From Kryptolebias marmoratus (taxonomy: Eukaryota > Chordata > Actinopteri > Cyprinodontiformes > Rivulidae): 64,000 bases of DNA. This document shows, piece by piece, positions 42,685 through 52,390 of the stretch; the stretch's first letter is position 1, and each line of letters opens with the position of its first letter. Position numbers and translations under genes: made by a program. The notes beneath the pieces were generated by a model. It saw only the letters and a program-made list of their open reading frames with translations, searched no databases and was not told the DNA's origin. The stretch covers positions 28,473,966 through 28,537,965 of the forward strand of contig NC_051445.1 in assembly GCF_001649575.2 (NCBI RefSeq), written 5' to 3'.

Positions 42685-43442
42685 GTGTCAGAGGGTTTTT
42701 CTGAAAGTTGTAACATGTCTTTGCAGTCTTTAAGCACTGCCATGTTCATTGTTGCTGCCTATCTTTTGTACGCATACCAGGTTTTTTTGACCAAAAGTGC
42801 AACTGCACTGTACATGCGTAAAACTATTTTCAATGTTACCTTTTCAATGCTACCAGAACAAGGTACAACATTTGATGAGGTCATAAATGCCCTTTAAAGA
42901 CATTTTGTTCCCAAAGTTAATGTATTGGTGTGCAGACATACATTCAGATAACGACTGCAACATGCCAATGAACCACAAGCCACTCACTATGTTGCCACTC
43001 TCAGAGCTCTAGCTGCATATTGTGATTTTGGACTGATGGAAAAGTAACTCATAAGAGACCAGTTCATTTCTAATGCTGTGAAAGATAAGCTACTGTTGAA
43101 GGAGGACCTCACACTGGACAAAGCTCTAACCATCTTATGCTATGTGGAAACAAAAATACTACACTGCTCTCAGCTGCCACTACAGTCTCCCTGTACCAGT
43201 ACAGGCTGTACTCTGCATATGCTCATTCTCAACCGAAAAGAGAAGCGCAAACAGCTCAAATACATGGACCTTTACCCCATGTTCATTACAATCAGGCAAG
43301 TCATAAAGAACAACATCACTGCTTCAGATGTGAATCTGATAAACCCCTGGCAAATGACACAAACTGTCTAGCTACTAAAGTAAAGTGTGAACACTGCAAG
43401 AAAAAAGGACAAAAGTATGCAAATCACCTGTGGTTGCAGTGA
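42685..43442 (+). pseudogene. Gypsy gag remnant with double CCHC zinc knuckle
   Basis: A second Gypsy lineage, unlike the sushi-type copy at 5430. The translation gives gag text PEQGTTFDEVINAL, then HTFRQRLQHANEP-like and HYVATLRALAAYCDFG. Further on are LIRDQFISNAVKDKLLLKED and LTLDKALTI, typical of retrotransposon gag N-terminal to the nucleocapsid. In the next frame is CFRCESDKPLANDTNC followed by CEHCKKKGQKYANH, two zinc-knuckle-like motifs that bind element RNA. Stops at 42896 and later and frame changes break it. Confidence 0.75.
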
Positions 43443-43509
43443 GAGAAGTGGTTCTTCCTGAGTTAGCAATACTGTGTATTAATGATGTCAAGCTGATGGC
43501 TTCAATATT

Positions 43510-44115
43510 GTGATAAAACAAAACACAAATATAAACACTGAAACACCACAAGGAAACCCCCAAGTCCTGGAGTTAATTGTAGATGCTGGAGCTTCTGTAT
43601 CTATTTTATTAGAGACTGTCTACAAGCAACATTGTGCACACCACTCACTGAAAGACCCTAAAGTGAAACTAGTCACATATGCAAAAGGTGACCTACCTGT
43701 CATTGGCTGCCAACAAGCTACGGCAAGAGTAGCAAATCAAAACAGTAAAGTTCCAGCATTATTCTATATAGTACAGTCTGGATCACCACTACTGAACCTA
43801 GACCTGATTAAAGCACTGCAAATAACACAAGTTACTGAAGGGCTTCACAGCTACCAGGCTTCACCTGATGCCACAACTGGTGAATCCCCTTTCCAGCTTC
43901 ACAGAGGAAGACCAGTGAGGACAAAACTGGACATCTTGTCTCCACCTAAGGACAATAGTCAAGACGACCAAGTTAGAGAAACAATTGTTTTACAACAAGC
44001 CAAAAGTCTACTTTACATAAACAAAAAGAGGAAAGCCAAACCCAACAAAGTCACTGTTGGAACTGCAGTCAGTATGAAGAAGCCTTTTTATGTGGGAAAA
44101 GAAGAGACCCAGTAA
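43510..44115 (+). pseudogene. Gypsy protease joined in frame to the integrase tail
   Basis: A single open frame of 201 codons. Residues about 17-120 are a retroviral-type aspartic protease: ELIVDAGASVSIL holds the active-site aspartate (DAG where DTG or DSG is usual), and VKLVTYAKGDLPVIGC and VQSGSPLLNLDLIKAL follow. From residue about 121 the frame is that of the integrase C-terminal tail: YQASPDATTGESPFQLHRGR and PVRTKLDIL, then KVTVGTAVSMKKPF. Reverse transcriptase, RNase H and the integrase core, normally some 900 residues, are missing between them without loss of frame. Function is unlikely given the altered active site. Confidence 0.8.
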
Positions 44116-44526
44116 AAAGATCAGTAAAAGGTCAGTAAGACAGCAGACTGGACTGTTCATGTGTCCTCATTGGCAGAAAAAGATGGAATGCAAACTTTAA
44201 GAACTGATAATAGTAGATGAATCCCTAAGCCCAAATTGGAGACTGAAATGAACTTATGCAAGGAGAAAGACACCAACATGGATAATAGACTATGTGATGA
44301 AATAAGTTGGCTTAAAAATGTAAAAGAATTTGAACAAAGTCAGTTTTTAGCTAACTTCATTTGTAATTCTGATAGTGTTTTGTTTTATGAAAAAAGACTA
44401 TTTGCAATAATAGTGCTTCTGATTGAAGACCCTATTTTGCGTTATCGTATTACAGGTCTTTCTGAAAAAAAAAAAGCTACTTTTGTTTAAAGTGAATTAG
44501 AATCTTTATTTGGGTTACAGGGGAGA
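44116..44526 (+). other. 3' internal region of the Gypsy element and polypurine tract
   Basis: A frame at 44236-44490 shows no known domain. The stretch ends in 'gttacaggggaga', a polypurine tract directly before a TGTTATG start at 44527. Confidence 0.5.
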
Positions 44527-44700
44527 TGTTATGTTTTGTTCTTTTGCTGTTATTACTACTTGTCACTAGGTGGTACTGCTGTGACAACATAAGACAGCAG
44601 AGACTGTGTTAAATGGAAATGTAAAAGAAGAATGAGGCTAAACCTCTAAAACTCACTCTGGGAGATAGAAATCAAAAACAAATTCAATTATGTGCCAGTG
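44527..44700 (+). mobile_element. Truncated 3' LTR of the second Gypsy lineage
   Basis: Begins TGTTATGTTTTG after the polypurine tract and contains 'gtcactaggtggtactgctg', a phrase common in U3 of this Gypsy group. The downstream end cannot be defined, and no matching 5' LTR is seen upstream of gag. Confidence 0.5.
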
Positions 44701-45831
44701 CAGTAATATTTTTACATTGAAATAAGAAAAAAAAATGCCTTAGGAAGATGAGGAATCTTCTAAAACATATGGCAAATGATTGTTTTCAAAGTTATTATAA
44801 GGTGAAAAAAGTATTTAAAATTAGCTTGTCAACATTTTTCCTATTTACATATAAATGTTAAAAATAATTTTACATCATAAACTTTTTTTGTCTTAGAATG
44901 AGACACAATGCACTTGTAAAGTATATTACTATATTTTACTAAAAAGTTGAAGTTCATGGTAAATTATGATCAACAGTAATTTTCAAAATGTTATTGTAAA
45001 AATATTATTGTCTTGAATGACAGTACAGCATTTTCTTAGAAACCATAAATTTCACAATACAGAACTGTTCTTTTTTTAAAAGTAAATTCTTCAACAAATC
45101 AAAACAAAACATACATACACTGTAAATCTGTTCATGGTTATTTACATAAAACAACAGATGTTTTTTTTACGGGTTTGAATATGTTTGATTTAATGTTTAG
45201 TAAAAAAAATTCATTTTAACCCAGTGCTCACAACAATGTTTTTCAAAAAGATTTCTCCATTTCTTTTAAGTACAGATAAACATTTATTACCACAGCATCA
45301 ATCAGCCATTTCATACTTACACACAGATAAAGTATAATTTTTAAGACAAAATTTAAACTTAACACCCAACATGATTGCATTTTGATCAAACATGACTAAA
45401 CCTCCATTTTCTTTTATTAGGTTGAGTGAACTGGCTGATGACCTGCTCATATGAACAGATCCATCATGCCCTGTGTTATTTTAAATGCATTTTTTCTTGA
45501 ATATGTTGTTTTGTGATGGCAGATGCAGGTGGAGCCACAGCCCCAACAGGACCCCTCTTCTTTGACTCCAGAAGAGGGGGCTGAAGGGTGACTCTTACAC
45601 TGAGAGGAAAGCCTTCAGCTTTGATCACAGTGGAGGTAAAAGCTGGCAGGAAAATGACCGATTAGCCTTCAAAGTAAAAGCATTCCCAGGAGGACGACCT
45701 CTGATACCTATCTGTGTTTTAGTGCTGTTTGTCATTCATAACAAAAAAAAAAAAAAGTAAAGAATGCCATTTAACGAACTCGAGGACAAAATTACATTTT
45801 GAGCTGCTTTAATACTTTGGAGTACATAACC

Positions 45832-45881
<50 letters not shown>

Positions 45882-46060
45882 AAAAAATTTACATTTTAAT
45901 TTATTTTTTGTTTCTACAAATCTTTTCCTCTACTCTTCACTCTTAGAGATGTTCACATTACTTTCAAATAAAATACTAAATAATCCAGCAAAAATTATAA
46001 GAATTTGGTTTCTCTAACTTTTAATGCTCTGATTAAGAAATATTTCTTCACAAAAATAAT
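44701..46060. other. AT-rich non-coding DNA with (AT)n microsatellite
   Basis: An AT array lies at 45834-45879. A patch at 45525-45690 is more GC-rich ('gcaggtggagccacagcccc') but has no recognised coding frame. Confidence 0.5.
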
Positions 46061-46082
46061 ATTTGAACTGTCTGACAAAAGG

Positions 46083-46359
46083 GCAGTTTGCATGTTCTCC
46101 CTGTGTTTTTTTTTTTTTTTTTTCAGGATACTCCAGTTTCCTCCCACGGACCAAAACCTTGCATGTTAGGTTAACTGGTAACTCTAAATTGTCCCTAGGT
46201 GTGAGTGAGCGTGTGAATGGTGTGTCCCTGTGATGGACTTGTGACCTGTCCAGGGTGTCCCCCACTTCTCACGCAGTGACTGCTGGAGATTGACACAAGC
46301 TCCCTGTGACCTGGAAAGGAAATGAAGCGGTTAAAGAAACTGAATGGACGGATGGACTT
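46083..46359 (+). mobile_element. tRNA-derived SINE, 5'-truncated
   Basis: Starts inside the SINE body ('gcagtttgcatgttctccct') and runs to the 'gaatggacggatgga' tail. It is flanked by tctgacaaaagg (46071-46082) and tctgacaaagg (46360-46370), an 11-12-bp target duplication. Loss of the head with an intact tail is the signature of incomplete reverse transcription at the target. It contains an extra poly-T run. It lies just upstream of the CpG-rich block. Confidence 0.8.
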
Positions 46360-46370
46360 TCTGACAAAGG

Positions 46371-46529
46371 TGTCCACGCGCTGCTTTGATCAGAACCTCC
46401 ACCACCCGAGCGGCTGCTGAGCTTTCATTAATTAGGCGTTTATTTTGAAAGGATTGCCCGGAAGTTATTGCGTTAGAATTTGTCTCCCTTGATAGCAGCG
46501 TGAGCCCCGGGCTTCCAAATAAGGAGTGT
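46371..46529 (+). promoter_or_regulatory. Putative promoter of a host gene (CpG-rich)
   Basis: CpG density rises sharply from about 46375 compared with the rest of the window ('ccacccgagcggctgctg', 'gcccggaagttattgcg', 'gcagcgtgagccccgggc'). There is no clear TATA box. 'gcccggaagt' resembles an ETS-type site. Together with the GC-rich exon-like sequence that follows and the splice donor at 47045 it is best read as a promoter. The start site is not determined. Confidence 0.5.
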
Positions 46530-47044
46530 GGCAGTGGCTGCGCGCGCGGACACACGGACACACAGGGACGCTTCGGAGCAGCGAGCTGGAGGAGACGGCG
46601 GATGTGAGACTGAGGCGCGAGCCCTCTTTGACGCTGCCTGCGTTAGAGATTCAACCTGGAGTCCAAATTTGGAAGAATTACCAACTTTCCCCCCCCCAAA
46701 CAACCGTGAACATTTCTGGATTTTTAAAAAAGAACAAACACTTGAGGCAAGAGGAGCAGCTGGAAATAAAGAAAAGATTTTAGTTTCCGAGCGGAGCGGA
46801 GAAGTTTTTGCTGGCTGAGATCAGGTCTCTGGGGGAGAATCCAATCCGGGTTTACGCACCGGGGAGGCGCAGCTCGGCACCTGAACAGCTGTTAGTTTTC
46901 CTCTTCTCTTCATCCCTCAAACGCCACATGAATTATTCCCGATCTAAGACGAGGTTTGTGCTGCTGCGTCCTGTGGACTTGTGTTAGGACTTGTCCCTGT
47001 TGGAATGGATGAACACTGAGCTACATCAGGCGCACTTACTCGAG
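46530..47044 (+). other. Putative first exon, mostly 5' untranslated, of an unidentified host gene
   Basis: GC- and CpG-rich sequence ('gctgcgcgcgcggacacacg', 'gcggatgtgagactgaggcg', 'caccggggaggcgcagctcg') ends at a consensus splice donor, gag|gtaaat, at 47044/47045. It contains a 19-codon upstream frame (ATG 46928, stop 46985-46987) and a five-codon one (ATG 47005). The ATG at 47009 stays open for 12 codons (MNTELHQAHLLE) to the donor and would leave it in phase 0. Other long frames across the exon are out of phase or stop early. I do not recognise the gene, and transcript evidence is needed to confirm the exon. Confidence 0.45.
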
Positions 47045-47548
47045 GTAAATTCTCTTTATTTATTATTACATTTTTTTGTTGTTGTTGTTATCATTTGAAC
47101 ACGTTACAGCTTCTGTTATTGACCTGTTCACCTTTAGGTTGACTGAAAACACCTTTTCCGCCTCCTTTATTCAGGGGAAATCCAATTCGGAATGAAGGCA
47201 TAAAAAGCGCAGATGATGGGGATTTATTTGTAAATATATATTAGTGAGGCTCTCCTCACACACCAAGTCGGTTCGGGCTCAGACTCTTGGCAGTCCGCGG
47301 GGACGGAATAATTGTTGTTTCCCTGGGGACGCAGCACTGCTGACCCCTTCCCTTTAAAAAAACAAGCCAACTGCCTGATTATTTGTTCTCGTGCTGAGGT
47401 TAAAGGTGAACACATCGAGGATGAGGAGATACAACTCTGATGCACTCAGAATTTGGTTTCTACTGCACTTTGTTGAATTTGGTCCAAACACTAACAAGTG
47501 AATTTTACATCCTGTAAAATTAGGGTTTCAGACTCCCTAGAATGTGGT

Positions 47549-47594
<46 letters not shown>

Positions 47595-49389
47595 CACATG
47601 CATGATAAAGTCTTAAAATAAAAAATGCGAAGCTGGGAGAACTGCAATATTTAAAGGAGCTAAAATGCGCTGCACCATTCATTAATAAAGTCCACAGTTA
47701 TCATACCATTTGGAATATTTCTTATACACAACCCCTGATCCCACCTCCCATTTTAAAAAAGAATTATTGACCATTTTTCATTAGATTCTCCTGAAAGCAG
47801 CATCTTCCCTGCAGAAACACACACAACATGTGGTGAAGTCCGGTCCAGATCACATGTGATGGATAAACAGGGTGTGAGCATGCCACCGGTGCTGCTGATG
47901 GGAGAAACCTGAACCTTTGCAGAGGAGGACACAGATGGGCTGGAGCCTGTCGCTGTGGCGCACTTTCCAACTGACGGCCACGGAATGACTTGTCATTCAC
48001 AGTTTTCCTCTGTTGTTTCTCCTTTGCTGCTGTTGGATTTCATTCAGTCCAGTCTGTGACATCTGTGGGTACCATTAAAACAAAGAGAATGCTAGAGAAA
48101 AAAGAATAATTATGTTGAATTTTACATTTTCAAATTCCAATATTGACAACAAAAGCAAGAAATAAACACCTACTGTTGTCAGACTTTTTCAAGTTCTCAG
48201 CTTGTACTGTTGGGGGCGCTACAGAACACCCGTCCCTCCGTCAGCCCAGCCCTTGTATGAATTATCAGCCCTGTCAGCATAAAGGCTCAGCTGGTTGTTG
48301 TTGTTGACTTTCAGCAGCTAATTAAGCGAGGAACACTGAAAAAACCTGTGACCTCTCAACAGGTGAAAATTACAGAAAAATCACCTCTGAAACCATTTTT
48401 GGTTAGGCTCTTAAACACCTCTCAGGATCTTTTGAGCCTTGCTTGTTTGATTGTTTTCTGCTCTTGAAAGCAAATTTAGGCGTGCCAAAGACAAGGAATT
48501 CTTTTTGAAGACTTGTTCCAACAAATATTACTTCAGGCCAGTGCTTTTGAATACAGAAATTAAAAAAGAAAAAACAGAACAAAAAAAACAATCAAAGCAT
48601 CTTTGACCTAACTCAGATAAAATGAAATCTTTACGGTTAGGAACACTTGAAATAATTATGTGTTTGGGTTTTATTTAAAGGCACAAGGATTAAAAGATGA
48701 AATTAGGATTTCATCAACACTGCTTAGAATATCTCCATGTACATTTCACCCCAAACCTGTTGTATTCTCAATTGATGTTTCTTATGCAAAATTAAATGTC
48801 CTAATGTTTTGATCTTTATTTTTTTTAGTATTCTTTATTTATATTTTGACAAATGAACAAAATGTTGGCTCAAATTTGAAACAGACAATTCATTAGATTT
48901 TAAATAATTGTACCGAATAAGCCATCACTACAACAAGGCCTTCTCTAACACACTGACTGGATGTTTAAAAGGGTCCAAAGCAGAGGTGATTTTCATTTGA
49001 GGTTTATTGTTTTCTTCCTCCTGAAATATATTATAATGTTCTTAAAAACAGTTTCACTGGCAAAGGCGCCAGGTGGAGCTGGTGCTCCCCCATTTTCTAA
49101 AGTGATGGTGCAGACATATGTTTTGGCTCCCCCAATTTTATATTTAAAAACATGTTATCATTCCCAGCAATAAGACAAAAACAGGTAAAGTTTATTGATT
49201 CTAATTTTACTCTATCAGTTACAAATGGAAAAAATAGTATTAAAAATATTCTCTACCTTTTACACTTTCCTCCTTTAGCTTTGAGTTGGGTCAGTCCAAC
49301 TCAGCTACTCCAGTAGTTGTTAGTTCGCTAATCAGACAGGGAGAGATTAGAAAGGAAAATCATTTTTGAAATGCTTTAAAACTGTGCTG
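47045..49389 (+). other. Putative first-intron sequence, no gene recognised
   Basis: Follows the splice donor. It holds an (AAT)n microsatellite at 47550-47591 and otherwise no recognised coding sequence. Patches at 47815-48000 and 48200-48330 are GC-richer than their surroundings and could be regulatory, with no further support. Confidence 0.4.
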
Positions 49390-50238
49390 CACTCACTTGG
49401 CCTCTTTATTAGGTACACTTGTTCAGTTGCCTGTTAATACAAATAGCCAATCACATGGCAGCAACTCAGTGCTTTTAGGTATGTAGACATGGTGAAGATG
49501 ACTTGCTGAAGTTCAAACAGAGCATAAGGAAGAAGAAAGGGGATTTAAGTGACTTTGAAGGTGGTGTGGTGGTCTGAGTATTTCAGAAACTTCTGATCTA
49601 CTGGGATTTTTACACACAACCAACTCTAGGGTTCAAAGAAAATGGTCCAAAAAAATAGAAAATATCCAGTGAGTGGCATTTGTGTGGACAAAAAAAAACT
49701 TGTTAATGTCAGAGGTTAAAAGAGTATGGTCAGATGACAGAAAGTCAACAATAGCTCAAATAACCACTTGTTCCAACCAAGGTCTGCAGAATGCCATGTT
49801 TGAACACACAACATGTCCAAATATTGGCTACAGCAGCAGAAGGCCTCACTGGATGCTGCTCCTGTCAGCTAAGAACAGGAAACTGAGGCTATACTTCACA
49901 CAGACCCACCAAAATTGAACAATAAGAGACTGAAAAATATTGCCTAGTCTAATGGGTCTGGATTCACTGGACTTCATCGGTTTCCACAGCCACCAGATCT
50001 CAGTCTAATCAATCACTTTTGGGATGTGATGGAACAGGAGATTCACATCATGGACGCACAGCTGACAAATCTGCAGCAACTGTGTGATGCTAACATGTCA
50101 ACATGGAGCAGACTCTCTGAGGAATGTTTCCAACATCTTGTTGAATCTGTGCCACGAAGAATTAAGGCAGGTCTGAAGGCAGAAAGAGCCCAACCTGGTA
50201 AAAGCGGGGCGTACTTAATAAAGTGGCCGATGAGTGTA
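49390..50238 (+). mobile_element. Tc1-like transposon, internally deleted
   Basis: The left end 'ggcctctttattaggtacac' and the right end 'gtacttaataaagtggcc' (inverse of the left) with outer 'cactca/tgagtg' are the TIRs of a common fish Tc1 lineage, different from the elements at 3196, 35735 and 63855. The copy is about 0.85 kb. The middle of the transposase gene is deleted near 49970. Confidence 0.85.
49540..50200 (+). pseudogene. Tc1 transposase remnant with central deletion
   Basis: The N-terminal part in several frames shows GDLSDFE and KISSEWHLCGQKK. It is followed by a frame with DDRKSTIAQITTCSNQGLQN and GYSSRRPHW, then LLSAKNRKLRLYFTQTHQN, the paired DNA-binding domain and linker. After the deletion the C-terminal end follows: QEIHIMDAQLTNLQQLCDAN and SEECFQHLVESVPRRIKAGL. 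All three catalytic acidic residues lie in or next to the lost part. It is non-functional. Confidence 0.8.
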
Positions 50239-51096
50239 TATAAATATATATTTATATATACACACACTACTGGATTTGAAACAGTCTCCCTCATAAAAGC
50301 ACATTACAGTTTTCATTAGCCGAGGATTTCTGCCCTTATAGATGTGATGTAGACACAAAGGGTGCCTAGATTTTTACATTTCTATTTTTCCTCCCCAATT
50401 TTACCACATAACCAGGTGCCCATGGTCATTAATGTTTTTTTTTTCAATAATAACTTTAGTCCTTGTTTTTCATATGTCTTCTATTAACACACATCTGAAC
50501 AGAACAAATGTTTCTTTGAGTCTGGGAAACTTTCCTTAAATAGTCTATATACTATATACTATATATATAGTACATATACTATATTACATTATATTGTTAT
50601 TAGCACAGACCTATAGCAGTCAAGTAGACTGTGAAATTTACTCACAAGTCATGATTTTGTAGTAATAAAACAGCTTCAACATTTTAGATAACCATTCCAT
50701 GTTGTAAAACACATCAGGATTACCTCTGACTCACATCACTCCCTTTCCCTTTTCTCTCAGGAAGGTCTTGTCATTGTTGTGATTGAGTATTTTGAGCTCA
50801 GGACTCCAAATTCAAGATGGACATGTTCAAATTAATGTCCAGACATATTCTATATTCTATATTGCTATATAAATAAATTTGACTTTGACTTTAATTATCA
50901 TTCCATTTTAATTTATTTACTTATTTTTGTGTATTGCAAGCAAATGAGACATTTCTGTTACAATGACTGTAAAATCATAAAGGCTCGTTAAGAAACTCTG
51001 AGGAAAGTCAAGTGTACAGGACCGATCCACACGTGTTTCTGGGGTAGTGCCAGGTTCAGGGTCCCAGTGCCATCACCCCAGCCTCCCTCCCCACAG
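50239..51096. other. Putative intron sequence
   Basis: Contains an AT-rich tract of 'tatactat' repeats (50548-50590) and a short L2-like tail ('attgctatataaataaattt', 50858-50895). No gene is recognised. Confidence 0.4.
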
Positions 51097-51156
51097 GTAC
51101 TACTGCATGTTCGCAGTCAGCTGTTTGACCTGGTAGAAAGAGAGCAGATACGAGAA
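51097..51156 (+). CDS. Candidate 60-bp in-phase exon, product unrecognised
   Basis: A pyrimidine-rich acceptor (cctccctccccacag, ending 51096) precedes a 60-bp open stretch that ends at a possible donor, gaa|gtaaac. It translates without stop as VLLHVRSQLFDLVEREQIRE, a leucine- and glutamate-rich, helix-like peptide. The length is a multiple of three and phase 0 agrees with the possible coding end of the exon at 46530-47044. I recognise no protein family. An open stretch this short with splice-like borders can occur by chance, so this is a lead only. Confidence 0.2.
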
Positions 51157-52024
51157 GTAAACTCCACAGTGGAGCCCTGACAGGCACTGCTGGCTCCGAG
51201 TCACAGGAATGAGACAAGCCAGCAACACAACACTGGCCTTTTCAGAGGCATCCATGCATGTTTTTTTAACCTAGATGTCCTCTTTTGTTTCTGCATCCAC
51301 ATCCTCCCACAGCTTTGGTAAATATCCGTGCTGTCGACTTGCTCGCCCTCCCTCCATCTTCCCATCCTCTGATCACTCGCCTTTCAGACAAGGCCGCAGT
51401 GTCCAAGGCTGTGTTCCGTCAGAGAACCTCATATGTGAATTTGTAACATCAGAGAGACAAAGAGGAGGCATTGAAGAAAAACAGGGGGTGTCATTGAAGA
51501 GAGGGGGTGTGAATGAATGGATACAGACAAGGAGACAGTCAGCAAGATGATAAAAAATGGATTAAAGGTGAGCTGGAACAGAAGCATAGACATGGAGCTT
51601 TGTGGTGTTGATTGGAGCAGTTTTTCCATGGCCCCTGAACATCACTGATCGTTTTAATACATCAGGCTTTGGAGTATAGTCACTGCCATCTTTTAGACAA
51701 GATGAGCTATTAATACACTGTGAAACAGAGGTGTGGTTAGAATGTGCAAACATTGGAGACTTAGCCAAGCCCAGTAATACAGTATTAGGATTTCTATATG
51801 ATGGTGTTTTGTTTTGTTTCTTTTGGACTTCAGATGCTGTTTCACTCAGTTAAAGTCCTAGACAAGTCAGAACTATTTTTTTTTTATTTGTTTATTTAGC
51901 CACTTAACTTTGACCTATGAATCATCCAAACATCAAAAGACCCCTAAACGCAAGGGATAACCAGGTTCTGTGGCAACACATGGCAAGTTTGCAAAAAATA
52001 AAATTAATTGGAAGAAAATACCAT
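51157..52024. other. Putative intron sequence
   Basis: No recognised element. Frames on both strands around 51275-51768 lack known motifs. Confidence 0.4.
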
Positions 52025-52390
52025 TTTAGTTCGAACAACGTGGAACACAGTGCCTGATGACGTGAGGAGCTGCAGCTCTTTGAGAGTCTTTAAACCTAAT
52101 TTAAAAAATAAATTTTTTTAAACCTGCTCAGGTATGTAAATGTTAACTGTATGTCTGTGTGTGTGCCAGTGATTAAGCCTATACGTGTGTGTTTGTGTAT
52201 TGTGATTAGAAAGCAACCTATAGTGTCATATTTTCGGTCTATTTTATTATTAAATTGTATATTCATTTTTGTAACTTGTCAAGGGACTGCCGATGTGAAT
52301 TAGCTTTTGCTATAATCTGGTACAGTGTATCAAATGGTGACATTTAGGTTTGAGTTGTACATCATCCCTTCTTTCAATAAAGTTCATTCA
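52025..52390 (+). mobile_element. LINE 3' end (CR1/Rex1/L2-like)
   Basis: The beginning translates as WNTVPDDVRSCSSLRVFKPN, the terminal 'WN-x-LP ... S-x-x-x-FK' block of jockey-superclade LINE proteins. A 3' untranslated part follows with 'tcaagggactgccgatgtga', 'ttagcttttgctataatctg' and 'caataaagttcattcattc'. It is strongly 5'-truncated. Confidence 0.65.

Noticed and set aside
46526..46818. 85- and 96-codon frames across the CpG-rich exon
   Set aside because: Low-complexity, GC-driven frames in two phases at once; an untranslated leader is the simpler reading.
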